Shown here: positions 1 through 12,004 of the stretch, in pieces
Layout of the letters: each line of letters starts with the position of its first letter
Numbering within the stretch: position 1 is the stretch's first letter
NCBI GenBank assembly: GCA_003996215.1
Contig: QJPP01004107.1
Coordinates: 275,254 to 339,253 of the forward strand
Reading direction: 5' to 3'
Length of the DNA: 64,000 nt
Source: Jaltomata sinuosa
Lineage: Eukaryota; Streptophyta; Magnoliopsida; Solanales; Solanaceae
The notes under the pieces: generated by a model
Seen by the model: only the letters and a program-made list of their open reading frames with translations
The model's database searches: none
Told to the model about the DNA's origin: nothing
Translations under genes and position numbers: made by a program

Positions 1-341
1 TTCTAATTCTTTTAAATTACTGGATTCTAAATAAATATTTTGTACATATTCGATGAATTTTTTACTATAAATTCAAAAGTTATTAGGTCCGGTCGAACCG
101 TTTTCCACTTGTAGGCACGTCGTGGTGGAGTGGATGAGCCATTTGCATGGCAAAACAGAGGTTTGAGATTCTTATTCTTTTAAGTTATTGGATTCTAAAT
201 AAATAATTTGTACATATTCAATGAATTTTTTACTATAAATTCAAAGTTCGAACTAAAGTTATTAGGTCTGGTCGAACCGCTTTCCACTTGTAGGCACGTC
301 GTGAATGAATGGATGAGCCATTTGCATGGCAAAGCAGAGAC
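1..341. repeat. Two-copy tandem repeat, unit about 170 bp
   Basis: Positions 1-169 and 170-341 are two diverged copies of one sequence. Shared landmarks are TGGATTCTAAATAAATA, the block TTGTACATATTC, a GGTC(C/T)GGTCGAACCG block, TTCCACTTGTAGGCACGTCG and GATGAGCCATTTGCATGGCAAA. The second copy has a small insertion after ATTCAAAGTT. The first copy is cut by the window edge, so more copies may lie to the left. It resembles dispersed Solanaceae repeats containing a GGTTCGG-like block, but I cannot name the family. No coding potential was seen. Confidence 0.75.
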
Positions 342-2459
342 TTAAGAAGCTTTGCATTGGAAAGGTGTCCTTGAATTGATATTCTAACTTAACATATCTT
401 CTCTTTTTAGTTGTATAAGATTAAAATGCGTCATTTTTAATCTTTAGGAGGTTACTTTCAAGCTAAGGTAGAAATATATCATATCTTTCATAGGGTGAGA
501 ACATATTCGTTTGATTCTCTACTTAATATCAAGCTAGATTATTATGATATTAGACACTTTAATTTATAAACTCTATTATGTAATCATTATTTTACTGCGT
601 TTTAAGTGACTTTTCTAGGATCTATGCTACATATTGTACATATATGAAAATTTTGTTAACGGCTGGAGTAAATATAGCCCTAAAGTATGATAAAGAATAA
701 AGTTGGCCAATAAACTAAAGTAGAGGGGTAAATTTGATCTTTTTTCCTATTGTAAATCTATTGTTTAGAGATTCACGCGACCAACTGAAAGAACCTTTGC
801 ATCCAGAGTGCATATCGAGATCCGTTAGTTGAATAAAAAAGGGAATAATACCTCGATGCCCCACTATTATTATTTGGCTTATGGGAATGAGTATTGAAAT
901 TCTTTTTTATTTGTGAAATACATTCTTATTGGTTTATTTTATTTTCTTCAAAGTCTTTCTTTTGTTTCACTTTTATTTGTAGGAGGATGAATATTTTGGT
1001 GCCAAGTTTTATACTTAGTTCAATGAGTTTTTTTTTTAAATATATTTGAGTTAACTTTAAATTTTTAATTTTCAAGTTGTTTCTTCAACTTTTGTGAGGA
1101 CCGAAGAAAGTGAATATCGAGTTTAAGAACATTAATTACTTACATATAAAATCTCTTTATTACAATTTTCAAGACTAATAAATATTTTCGATTAAAGAAA
1201 TCTCAGTGCATAAGTCATATGAAGACTCTTACATGAATAAGATTTCTTTATGTATCCTAAGTTAAATAAAATTAGCCGCCATGGTTTGCAATGGTTAGCT
1301 TTCACATGATGTTATGTTATTTCAATTCCAACATTCTTCAGGTTTACGAGTATTTTTTGAGTTAAAGTGTAGCTTTCGTTAATGGGTCTCCAGCTTTGTG
1401 ATTTCCAGAATATTGACTAATATAAATTCATATGGATTTCTAATATCAAGTCACTTTGGCTTTCTATTCATAAAACAACAATTATACAATTTAATTCTTT
1501 CTCAAAGAGCACTAACCTCATCATCTACTGTCGATTTGTCTAATACATGATAAGTGATTTCTTGCAAAAGTATTATTCTAACTTACAACTTTGAATTATC
1601 ATATTTAATAATTTACAACAAATGACCTTGATTTTCTGTGAAATCAAAGAAAAAAGTATTATAGCTTTTTTAAAGTTAATTATTATTTTTTAATAAATTT
1701 ATTGTATTTTTATATATTTTATAGTGATTAACGGTTTTACGTGATGATTTTTATTCTTTGTTAGTATGATCTAAGAGTTGATTTTTATTTTATGAGAAAT
1801 TCTTATATATTTTTTGTATAGAAGTTTTGTGTATAAAGTATTTAATATAAGATTATTGGAAATTAAACTTAAGTTGGCATAGCAATTAATATATAAAAAC
1901 TATGATGAATAAAAAGTGAATGTCGATGAATAAAAACCTGAAAACGAAAGTTGAATGTGGATGAACAAAAACGAAAACAAAATATTCAGATTGTTCTTTA
2001 TTTTCATTTGCGATTGATATTTTAACTACACCATCTGCTTATCTTCCTTTCTTTTGTTTTCTGAATTCATTCTATACTGAATGCATCCCCTTTCAAGGCA
2101 TACTTTATGTAGATTTATCCAATCAAAACCAATTTTATTCCTTTTCAAATTCGTCATATTAGTAAATTTATTTTCAAATTGAAAAAACTCTTTAAATATA
2201 CAAATTTGTTAAAAAGGAAAAATATTAGTGGTGAAGGAAAAAATTTAATAAAAAAGGGAAAAGAAGAGCAGGTTAATAGTCAAAATATTATCGTAGGTTA
2301 AAAAAAAAGGGGGGGGGGGGCTTCAATGAGAGAATAAGAAGGAAACATATGAGTACTAAATTTTTGATATTAGACATTATTCGTATGAGTTTTAACTTTT
2401 TTGAAACTCATGTTATTTTAATATTAATAAATAATTTATAGAAGAAAAAAAAAATCATA
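342..2459. other. AT-rich intergenic DNA, no gene recognised
   Basis: No open frame longer than about 60 codons and no recognisable protein, RNA or transposon terminus was found. There is a run of 12 G at 2309-2320 directly after a run of A. Base composition is strongly AT-rich with many short A and T runs, as is usual for plant intergenic DNA. Confidence 0.6.
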
Positions 2460-3031
2460 TTTAGGTAACTCTTTTTTGGAGGAAAAGGTTTTGGACTTCT
2501 ATAAATTGAGAATCATTCTTTTCTATAACAATACAATAACATTCACAATGTAATCCTCAAACGAAGTATTGTTTAGGAGAGATTATTCTCCAATAGTTTC
2601 TTATTTTTATTTTTTATATCATTCATATGCAGATCAATTGACCAAATCAACAGCCTCTGAAGTAAATGTAAGATTACACTCTATATTTTTTATATCTCAC
2701 TTTGTGAAACTATACTAGATATGTTGTTATTATTATTGCAATACGTATGCATGATTGCGTCAAGTTAATAACACAACTGAAAGACAACAAAAGGATCAAA
2801 ATTAATTTTTTTGGTTAACAAAAAGACCAATTAAATTTAATAATCATTTATAGAAAGATAACATAACATGTTGACATCTCAACAACAACAATAACAACAA
2901 TAAAATCTTATAAATATTGTGCAACTAATTTGATCTTGCATGTTTATAAGATATAAAATTTAGCTATTGTGCAATTAATTTTTTTATTGATCAACGTCAT
3001 ACACACGTGCAATGCACGTACACTAAACTAG
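2460..3031 (+). mobile_element. Helitron-like element 1, 3' terminus
   Basis: The 3' end shows the classical Helitron arrangement: a perfect 6-bp hairpin ACGTGC-AAT-GCACGT at 3005-3019, then eight bases, then CTAG at 3028-3031 followed by T. The 5' boundary is not defined; 2460 is only where similarity to the next element becomes visible. No Rep/helicase coding was found, so the copy would be non-autonomous. Classification rests on the terminus alone. Confidence 0.5.
2470..2645 (+). repeat. LTR-promoter-like segment inside Helitron-like element 1
   Basis: A TATA-containing block (GACTTCTATAAATTGAGAAT) is followed by CATTCACAATGTA, a GGAGAGATTATTCTCC block and CATATGCAGATCAATTGACC. The same order of blocks occurs at 3598-3775 and, on the opposite strand, in each LTR of the TRIM array at 36299-39014 (TTTGGACTTCTATAAATTGA, GGGGAGATTTTCTCTC, ATATGTAGGTCGTTTGACC). 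I infer a captured or inserted LTR fragment covering the promoter and transcript start. Confidence 0.55.
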
Positions 3032-4252
3032 TTATATTAAAAGTGTGAAGCACCTTATAATGTGATTTGAACTTTTTACTCTTCATTAAAAGTCATTCTT
3101 TTAGCCGAAATCGTCTTTTTACTAATTTTTCCTAATTACTATGTTAATATTAAGAACTTTAAAATTACTTACAATTATAACTATTAATATTTTACTTATT
3201 TTTAATAGGTAAGAACTCCTAATAGAATTCTTAAAGTTCCTTTTAGATTTCATAATTTTTATTTTTTATTATACTATTATTAAAATAAAAAAGTGACACC
3301 AAAATTTATATAGTAGGAAATATTCGTGCACTAGAATTCCATTAGGTATTGAATTCTTTTGTGTTATAAAAGTATAATTCATTTGATTATTTTAATTAAA
3401 AAAATTGACAAAAAGATAGCACCTATTAATAAAAGGCTATTTGATTTTTTTATTTAAATAAAAGGAAAGCAAATGCATATAAAGTTAAATTAAGAAAAAG
3501 TAAATATAAAAATATGAAAAGAATACCCTAAAACTCCTATTTCTATGAGTTAGTTTATTTTAAAATAATTTATGGAAAAAAAATAAAAATCTACTATATT
3601 TAGATAATTTCTTTCTTGTGGAAAAAGGTTTTGGACTTCTATAAATTGAGAATTCTTTCTTTTTACAATAATATAATAGCATTCGCAATGTAGTTCTCAA
3701 ACGAAATTTTATTTAGGGGAGATAATTCTCTCAATAATTTTTCTTTTAATCAATCATATGTAGGTCAATTGACATTTAATTTCTATTAAATTGTTACGTT
3801 CTTCTTTAATTCTAATGTTGTTTATTTTGCTTGTAACTTCTTCTACTTTTGCTTTTTCTTCTTATATTTTGGTCTTGGTTCAAGTCGTCTTCGGGCATTC
3901 ATCACCCTCATCCTTTCTTCTTTTCTTTATTTCTTATAGTTAATAGTTTTAAATATTATATATGAATTATATATAATCAGTAATTGACAACAAATTCACC
4001 TCTTTTGATAATTTCTTGTGATTCTCTTTCAGTTGAAAATTTGAGATCAAAAAATTGGACAAAATATTTAATTGTGAATGAAGAATCTATAAATTTAGGG
4101 TTATAGTCGACTCTTTCAATTTGGGACTTACTAATTAAATTTGCAAGCAGATCAAGTATGTTGTTAGATATAAATGACAATAATTTATTGTTAATATACA
4201 TTTATTATTAATTACCGCAATACACACATGCGACGTACATACACTAAACTAG
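3032..4252 (+). mobile_element. Helitron-like element 2, head-to-tail with element 1
   Basis: The sequence directly after the CTAG of element 1 reads TTATATTAAAAGTGTGAAGC, which resembles the 5' starts of plant Helitrons. The 3' end at 4222-4252 matches the end of element 1 (ACTAAACTAG) with a decayed hairpin in which CpG-type changes have broken the stem. The element is about 1.2 kb and has no Rep/helicase. A 74-codon minus-strand frame at 3977-4201 is protein-like in composition but unidentified. Boundaries are inferred from termini only. Confidence 0.5.
3598..3775 (+). repeat. LTR-promoter-like segment inside Helitron-like element 2
   Basis: This is a second copy of the segment at 2470-2645, with the same TATA block GGACTTCTATAAATTGAGAA, a GGGGAGATAATTCTCTC block and CATATGTAGGTCAATTGAC in the same order. 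Its presence in both Helitron-like units at the same relative position suggests that it is part of the element rather than two independent insertions. Confidence 0.55.
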
Positions 4253-4257
4253 TTACA

Positions 4258-4432
4258 GTAAATGTGAGTAATGAAGAATGTACCAAAGATATTTACTTTT
4301 AATTTTTTTAATTTTATAGTAAATATGGGTAATGAAGAGTTTATTAAAGACATTCACCTTTAATATTTTTAATTTTCTAGTAAATGTGGATAACAAAGAG
4401 TCTATCAAAGACATTCACCTTCAACATAATAC
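4258..4432. repeat. 61-bp tandem repeat, three copies
   Basis: Copies begin at about 4258, 4319 and 4380 with AGTAAATGTG(A/G)(G/A)TAA and carry AAAGA(C/T)ATT(C/T)AC(C/T)TT in the second half. The third copy is shorter and more diverged. The array starts six bases after the CTAG of the second Helitron-like element. Confidence 0.8.
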
Positions 4433-5873
4433 ATTGTATTTTTATTTTTTTATTTTTTTCCATTCAAATGTGTGTCTTCATTATTGTGCCGCTTCATATC
4501 TTTAAAAGACTGCCTTGTTGAGATCGCATGTATAAGCCCATTTGCCTTGATGCCGTCAATGTTCACTCCTCTCTTTTTAATTCACTATCATTTACTGTAA
4601 TACTAAGAACAACATTTTTTAATTCTTATTTTAGGAACAACAAATAACACAATAAATATAGAAGAGTGAAAAATCAAGCTCATCGTCCAAGCATTTATTT
4701 GAAATTTGTTCGTGTAACTTCTTCTTTTTTTTGTCTAAGTAATTAATTTATTTTGTTGTATATTTCATGATTTCCTATATATGTTTGGGGGTATGAATGT
4801 GATTTTAAATATTTTATATTTCCTTTATCTAACGTAAAATGCTCAATATTGAGGGATTTTTCTTCTTTTAGGTCATCAAAAAGTACTTTTTTTCTTTTAT
4901 TTATATTGTTTAATGCCTCAATTCAACAAATTGTTTGAATAAAACATGTAAATATCACTATTGATCGATTAAACCTATAATGCCTTTTTATTATATTTTT
5001 TGTATTTTCATTTACTTACTTTTGATATGTTATATATTACTACATTTTATGGGTGCAAAGGATAAATAAATGAATACAAACTTTATTACATAGATGGTCT
5101 GGTACTTTTAATACATAATTTTAAAGATAAGAGAAAAATATTTTGTTAGTGTTATGTCATAGTATGTATTTCTGTTGTAACTTAGTGTGACCTCTCACAA
5201 CAATGAAGAAAAAAATTGGTTTGAATAACATCTACTCAAAGTCCTGGCGTGACGTCTGATATCATTTACTTATATTTTTAGTTCATTGATACTTTAATTT
5301 AAAGATTATTGTTTGGATATTTCATTTTTTAAATTTTAAAATGATTTAATCCAAGTGGATAACGCCTTAATTATTCTCAAAATGGTGGATATTTATAATC
5401 TTTTACTTAATAATTTAGGATACATGTGCAACACACATGCCGAAAAGTCCAGAACCTAAATGACAAGCGAAAACTAAAAAGTAATAGAATATGAATGTGA
5501 TTTTAGAAGTGACAAAAACTAACAATAGTATATTAAAGTAATGCGCTATATTATATAATTTAACGATCCCTCGTTTAACGATCGTCAACAGTAATTACTG
5601 CGGTATAGAAGTCTTTATTAGGACAAATTTTAGCTCTTTTGTAGGATTTTCACACCTTTTTGGAAGACTTTTATACTTGATGTGACATATCTTTATATAG
5701 TGGGGGAAATAGTGTTCTATGTAGTGTTATTCGTCAAAATTATTTTCCTTAAAGCTCTTCAAAACTCTATTTAAAAAGCATAAAAAAGTGTTTAGTGACC
5801 CATCTTATAAATCTCCCTATATTCATCCATCTCTCATCAATCTTCCTATATTTTTCTTCATTTAATCCAAAAA
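4433..5873. other. Intergenic DNA with one decayed Helitron-like hairpin
   Basis: No gene was recognised. At 5423-5439 there is a hairpin CATGTG/CACATG followed by CGAAAAGTCC, which looks like a Helitron 3' end whose CTAG has been lost. At 5569-5583 there is a short direct repeat TTTAACGATC. The part just before 5874 could be the 5' untranslated or terminal region of the MULE fragment that follows. Confidence 0.5.
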
Positions 5874-6141
5874 ATAGCTAGTGAACCAACTGTTAGGGTT
5901 TCATTATTTTGGGATGGTGAAATTATTCATGATGATAATACTATACATTATAACTGTCCACTCTAGTGCAACCTTAAGTTACCAATTTCACTTGAATACA
6001 AAAGATTTCTTGCTGCAATTTATAAAAAAAAAATTGGGTATTAGACAGTAAGACTACAAATTGACTGTAATAGGGCAATATCCGACCTCCTTTTCACTAC
6101 AAGGTTTAGTAAGTTACGGGGAGTTCAATTATTATAAGAAC
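5874..6141 (+). pseudogene. MULE (Mutator-like) transposase, N-terminal fragment
   Basis: The reading begins at an ATA (5874-5876) where an ATG start would be expected, continues as ASEPTVRVSLFWDGEIIHD and then HYNCP, and hits a TAG. It resumes with KLPISLEY and, after a frameshift in the A-run near 6028-6036, reads YKLTVIGQYPTSFSLQGLV. This pattern (a short beta-rich start with DGEII, KLP and a YPTSF block) is what I recognise as the N-terminal domain of plant MULE transposases. At least two stops and one frameshift make it a pseudogene. It ends exactly at 6141, where a retrotransposon LTR begins; the rest of the gene is not found after that element within the window. Confidence 0.6.
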
Positions 6142-8215
6142 TGTAACAACCCTTATAGTGATTTTTGTTTTTTTTGCATTTTAACTGTTTTGCCCCTCTC
6201 AGTAGTTGTATTTTAGTATTTGTGATCCGCGGGAATGGGTGGCGCGGTCTCCGGGGTGTTTGATTAGTTTTTGAGAGACTTTTTCATTTTGGAAGGCTTT
6301 AAAGTTGATATGGTTGACTTTGGTGAATATTTGAAATTTGAAGTGTTGTGTCAGAATTTCTTCAATTATGTTTACTTCAATATATTATTTTTAGGCTAGT
6401 AGCACTATTGGTTTGGGTCCTAACGCTTCCGGATGCGTTTTGAGTAGTTGGTTGAAAAGTTTAAAATTATAGCCTAGTGTTACTTTGGTCAATATTCTTT
6501 GAAAACGATCTCCGTTGGTGAATCCGATAATTCCATCTGGTCCGGAAGGTATTTTATAATCAATTTGCATTATTTGTTCATGTTCATAGGATTCCGGATG
6601 AGTTTCGGGTGTCAAAAGCAAGTTCTTGAAATTACAGATTTTACTAGTATCTGGTATGAGCACGATTGCGCCCTTGTAGCGTGATAGAGCTGAAGGAAAT
6701 TGGGACCAGTGCCATAGTGCTATGGGTCTGGGCTCTATTCAGTACGATAGCGCTAAAGGATTGGGCCTCTATTAGCGTGATCGCGCTTAGCGTGCTACAA
6801 TAGCTTATATCAGATTTTTTCTCTCCATTTTGATCACTTCTTTCTTCCATTGTTGGATCTATAGAGCTCCATTTTGGATGATTTTTGGTGCGTTTTCTTC
6901 GTCTTTGAAAGAGGTAAGTTCTCAAATCTTTAAATTTTCTTTTCTCCGCTGTTGTACTTCGAATTTTGGGTTAATTCTATATTAAGGGATTGAAATTGAA
7001 AATCTTATCTTGCTCAATTTTCAACCAAACTTCACCTTTGTGATCCTTAACCATTGGGTAAGCTTTTTATACTAGTTTTACACTTTCCCAATGATTATTT
7101 TATGATTTCACTTTTAAATCTTGGTTTTTCAACTTGAGAGTTTGAGGTTTTTCCGGTAAAGTTAAAGCTGCTAAATTATTAATCTTAAGCTCGATTCTTA
7201 CCTCGTTTTCAATAAAATTTTATATTTAAACTCCTTATACTTTGGGTAAACTGAATTTCCAATAAATTTCTAGTTTTGCCCTTTCGGGCTTGGGATTGAC
7301 TTTTGAGTTGACTTTTTAGATCCAGTTTAGAACCTTAGTATTATGGGTATGGTTGAATTCGTGTTTATGTGTAGAACTCATTTTTGATAGAGTGGTTGCG
7401 TTCGGAGGCTCTTCGTAAAGGGAAGGCTCAGGTGTGACTTTGTAGAATTTCTGATTCGACTTCGAGGTAGGTTATGGCTTAACTTTCTTTAGACTTTGCT
7501 TGGGTGGAGACTTATCATGTAAAACATGCTATGAGTTGGGTGAATTAGCAATTATCATAGCTTTCAAATTGAATCGTATTATTGTGATGCCCGTGTGGAG
7601 ACTTGTATTAATCTTGTTAGTTAATTAGATGGAGGCGGATGTTATTTTAGTGATATGGAATGTGGATTCCTGTCTTGGTATTGAGGTTGTAGCCAATAGT
7701 GGTGATATGATGATAATCCTGAGATTTCTGATATGGTGGTTATACCTGGTTCTTATTTATTTTCGTGCTCATGCATATGCATACATCTCATGGTTCGTGA
7801 AAATAAAAAATGATTTAGTTTTTGAAAGAAATGCCTTGAAAGGCTTATTTTACTCGTTATATATATCATCATGGCAAAGATACAACAACAAGACCATGCG
7901 CAAAGATCCGGCTTGTTTACTATATATATATATCATGGGCAAAAATCTGGTAATAAGATCGTGGGTAAAGATCCAGATTATTTTATTTTGGGGTCTCGCG
8001 AGTCCCTCATGAGAGTATATCATAGACATTAGCCATTGCGTTTTATTCTATACCATTGCATTGCATTATCATTTCGATTGTTGTTTTGATTGAATTTCAC
8101 TGTGTTATTATTGTCAGTGAACTGCTGATACTTTTCTGAGTGCAGGGTTATTTTAGTATTCTTCACTTGATATAGTAACTGCTTAAGCTCAGTTGGCCTA
8201 TGATACTTACTGAGT
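6142..8215 (+). repeat. Outer element 5' LTR, first part
   Basis: This part aligns by eye with 22784-23232 and 26692-27817. It contains a cluster of short GC-rich imperfect palindromes at about 6655-6800 (variants of TAGCGCGATAGCGCT) and a mid-LTR short repeat at about 7860-7980 (GCAAAGATCCGG variants) next to a TATATATATA tract at 7921-7932. The LTR is interrupted after 8215 by the inner element and resumes at 17336. Open frames in this part (for example 7629-8012) look non-genic. Confidence 0.85.
8211..8215. repeat. Target site duplication TGAGT, left copy (inner element)
   Basis: TGAGT directly precedes the TGTAATGACC start of the inner LTR and is repeated at 17331-17335 directly after the closing TGACA. 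A perfect 5-bp duplication is typical for Ty3/gypsy integrase. Confidence 0.92.
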
Positions 8216-10432
8216 TGTAATGACCCTTCCCATTGTTATAGGTGAGCTATTCGTGCGAAGAAATGGATTTAAAAACTTCCGAGTTTGGGAGTTGGAAATT
8301 TTGGGCTAGGCCAGTCTAGGATGAATTCTGAGCGAGGTAAGGTCTAGAGAAATCCGATAAAGGATTGGGTGAAATGTCTAAGGTTGAGCTAGATTTCCTA
8401 TTATCTAAGGCATTAAGGAGTCCACGGGACTTTTTAGAAACAAATTTGGGTGAGTAGAACTCCTGTTATCAAACTTGACGTGAAAGGGTTAGTATGGAAC
8501 ATTAAGGTTTGAAAGTGTGTTCTAAAATAGGTAAAACTGGGAGGATTCCCGAGGTTCTGTCTCATGTCACCCACTCTAGCGGGAGACACACCTCTATGAT
8601 GATGACCGCTATAATGGGGAAATTTCCACTATAGCAGAAGTCAAGGCGATCAACCCCGCTATAGCGGGTGACTTCTGCTACGGTAGTGCCGCTATAGCGG
8701 GATTGGGCCGCTATAGAGGAGTAAGTCACAATAAATGCAAAAATTTCTCCAAAAATATTCAGAATTGTTCAAGAACGTTTTGGGGAAGTGTAGAGGCGAA
8801 AAAAGGAGAATCTTATTGATTTTCTATCAGGAATCTTCGTAAAGATAAGCAATCATTTCCCTAACTTAGTATTTTGATTCCTACACCTTAGAATCATTAG
8901 TTACGGGCAGTGGGGAGAGTTTGGCTTAATCTAAGGGGAAAAATCTGGTGTAACAAGGATTGAAGATGTAGAAAATCTTGGTTTTGTGTATAAATTGTTT
9001 ATTCCATGATTTTAATACCGTAATTTGCAAATGTGACCATAAAATTGGTAGTTTTAGGCGAATTATTAGTGGAAAGGCCCTAGGTTGGGTGGAATGATCA
9101 TGAGTTTGGCCTAGGGCTTAGGATTAGGATATAATCCGGGGATATTTAGGTCACATTGATTGATTTTGGTATTATGTGATTGTTTTTAGATCAAGAACAA
9201 GCTAAAGCTTCACAGGAAGGGAAGGCTCAGGTTCAATAGAGCATTTAGGCGTAACTCGAGGTAGATGAGGGTTGATTGTTTTCCATTTACAATATGTGTG
9301 CATATTAACTACTACATTAGTGTTGGTTGTACAATTCATGTGTTAGGGAATAAGATAATGAATGTTACTGATATCTGGTCAATCTTGTGAAATGAACTTG
9401 TCTTTAATACTTATTTGTTTTACAAGTATGGTGCGTGTTCATTGTGATTGATTGTTGTATTGTATGTGACATTCAGTTGGCTCAGGTACCATGCATGGTA
9501 CAATTCATTGGTTGTCTTGGGTACCATGCCTAGTACAAAATATCTATCGGTTGGCTCGGGTACCACGCCTGTCATAGATTCTATCATGGTTGGCTCGGAT
9601 ACCACACATGGTACATGTCTGGTTGTGATTCTGTGTTTGGATCCATGAGTGGAACGAGTTTATTTCTTGTGATATAATTATTGTATGTTGGTCTATGAGT
9701 GGCCGGGTGGTTGTGTTTAAATGCTGGATTGGTTCTTGTGTAGATCAAGATTGCATGTTAAACACCGTAGTTGTTTCCTTAGGGATCCTTGGGTGGTACG
9801 GGTTACTTGAATGGCGTATAGCGTTGCATATATTGTTGTTGTTGTGGTTTTTGGACACGTTTTATATAGTTGATAAGTCAGGCTGATGACTGAGAGTCTG
9901 GGTTATATTTGTTGACTTGTTTATACATGGTTTGTCCTGCCTTACTAAGTTTTAGATAAGTGTTCATATTTTGTATATTGGAGTTGGACGATGATCTTAC
10001 TAGTACACTGTTGTTTTGTGTATTGATACTGCACTTACTCTTCTTTTGTTGAGTACAGGGCATATTCCAGCGGCTGTTGCGCGACCTCAGCTGTGACATG
10101 AGTGTTATCTGAATCTAAGGATGAGCTACTTCTTTCGGGCTACCATGGATTCGTCTATCCTTTCTTGTCCATTATTCGTACTCAACCTACTTTGTTTTTG
10201 GGGTTGCATCCCCATATTTTAGACTATGTTAGAAGTTTTGGTACACAACTTTCAGATTCTAGGGATTATTTCCACAAAGATTCTTATTATTTGCTTTTAG
10301 CTATGCTTCTTAGTTTTGATTAATGACAATTTGGGTTTAGGTGCTTAGTTTTGAAAAGTGTTGGCTTGGTTACTTGGTTCTCTCACTGGGGGTTCGGGGT
10401 AGGTTCCACTCGCGGTGGGTTAGGTCATGACA
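8216..10432 (+). repeat. Inner element 5' LTR
   Basis: Starts TGTAATGACC and ends GGTCATGACA. It contains a cluster of palindromes at 8580-8725, including CCCGCTATAGCGGG at 8655-8668 and CCGCTATAGCGG at 8689-8700. A minisatellite at about 9478-9615 has units containing GTACC-N6-GGTAC-type hairpins (four copies, 36-42 bp apart). A TATATAG motif lies near 9863. Confidence 0.92.
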
Positions 10433-10436
10433 AAGA

Positions 10437-10449
10437 TGGTATCAGAGCC
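10437..10449 (+). other. Primer binding site, initiator tRNA-Met (inner element)
   Basis: TGGTATCAGAGCC lies four bases after the LTR end. It is complementary to the 3' end of plant initiator methionyl-tRNA, the usual primer for minus-strand synthesis in this lineage. Confidence 0.9.
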
Positions 10450-10651
10450 TTAGGTTTGTTGATCTTGTCGTACCAAAATGGGTCTAGTAGAGTCTTTTGG
10501 AATGGTACGAAGATGTCCGTACTTTTCTTCGAGAGGCTACAGGACTTAAGGAAAAACATCTCTTCATTCTTCCTTCGTACTATAACTTGATACCAATTGG
10601 TATCTGGTGATCCAAATTGGTATCTAACTTCCTTTATTCTTTTGTCAGTAA

Positions 10652-11965
10652 ATGGTTAATACCAAGCGAAAAGGAGCAAGGGCAGCATCTCCAGCTGCGG
10701 AACTAACAGTGCGAGGGAAAGGAAGGGGCAAGGGCATAGAGAGAGCAACACCCACCAGGGGTGGAGCTCAGTCAACTGCATAACAGAGGAAGGTGACCTC
10801 TCCCCCACACCAGGATCCTATTAAGGAGGAGGTTGAGGTAGTATAGGAGGATGGTGTGGAACTAGAGGTGGTAGCACCAGTTGGAAGTGCAGGTCTTCTC
10901 CCTATGTCGTTTGAGGTGATTCAGCAGGTGCTGGCATTCCTGAGTGGGTTGGCGGGTACTTGAGCCACTCCCACTATGCCAGCTACTTATGTTCTGGTAG
11001 CCTATCTCGTTGTTTCCATAGCCCTCAAGATGGATGAAGCGTTGAGTACGAATGCCTTATTGAACGTGACGGAACATGAGCTGTTGACCAAGTTCTTAAA
11101 GCTGAAACCTCTATCATTTTATGGTATAGAGAACGAGGATTCCTTCGAGTTCATTCTGGATTATTATGAAAGGTTGCATAAGTTGGGTATTGTACAACAA
11201 CATAGGGTGGAGTTTGTTACTTTTCAGCTGCAGGGCGATGCCAAATAGTGGTAGAGGGCTCATGTAGAGTGTCGATATTCAACTTTGCCTTCGATGAGTT
11301 GGGCTCAATTTTATGTCCTATTTTTGGAAAAGTATGTACCCCGTACTCTAAGGAATTACAATAAGGACGAGTTTTTGGCCCTTGAATAGGGCAGCGTGTA
11401 TGCTGCAGCTTATTTATGCCTTCTCTCGTTATACTGCCCAACTATTAAGCACTGAGGAGGAGAGGATTTGTCTGTATGTTAAGGGTTTGAATACCGAGTT
11501 GCAGGTTCTTTCTGTTCATATGACTTCTGTAGGGAAGAGTTTTAATAAGGTGACTGACTATGTAAAGAAACTGGAGGGGGTCATACAGGTTGGGCAGGCT
11601 AAGGTATTAGTTAAGAAGTCCCGGAATGAGAACAACTTCAGTGGTTCTTACTCCAAGGGTCGCAGTCAGCAGGTCCATTTGGCTTGCCCTGTTCAGTCAG
11701 CCCTTCTAGCTTGTACAGGTGGTCGTTCAGGGTTCGTTCAGCAGTTTTCAGCTCCTAGAGGCCAGGGGATTCTTATTCTTCTGCCAGCAGGCCCTCTCTT
11801 GATCGAGGGTGTTTTCATTGTGGTGATTCGGATCATTTTAAGAGGGAATTTCCTCTTAGACAGACAGGTAACCAGGTGCAGCAGCAGACTAAGGCTGTAG
11901 TTCCAGCAGGTGGAGGTGGCAATTGCAAGGGTCATCCACAAGGTGGGCGAGGCAATTTTTAGAGA
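10652..11965 (+). pseudogene. Gag of inner element, broken
   Basis: Gag forms the capsid of the retrotransposon particle. The reading starts at ATG 10652 (MVNTKRKGARAASPAA), runs through a basic N-terminus, and then the retrotransposon gag domain from about 11090 (FLKLKPLSFYG, then FVTFQLQGDAK). Stops occur at the W of the conserved WW motif (11247) and again near 11390. The CCHC zinc knuckle at about 11810-11850 reads CFHCGDSDHFKREF, so its last cysteine is replaced by phenylalanine. The gag domain identity is clear; function is lost. Confidence 0.85.
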
Positions 11966-12004
11966 GGCTGTGGAAATAGAGGAAATAGTAACGGAGGAAG
12001 GGGA

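Noticed and set aside
7629..8012. 127-codon frame in the outer LTR
   Set aside because: It is not open in the matching 3' LTR, as far as that extends, and has no recognisable domain; a chance frame in LTR DNA.
9420..9648. Overlapping frames on both strands with Gly/Thr/Pro repeats (also at 16312-16555 and 25117-25317)
   Set aside because: They come from the GTACC/GGTAC minisatellite, open on both strands because the unit is palindromic.
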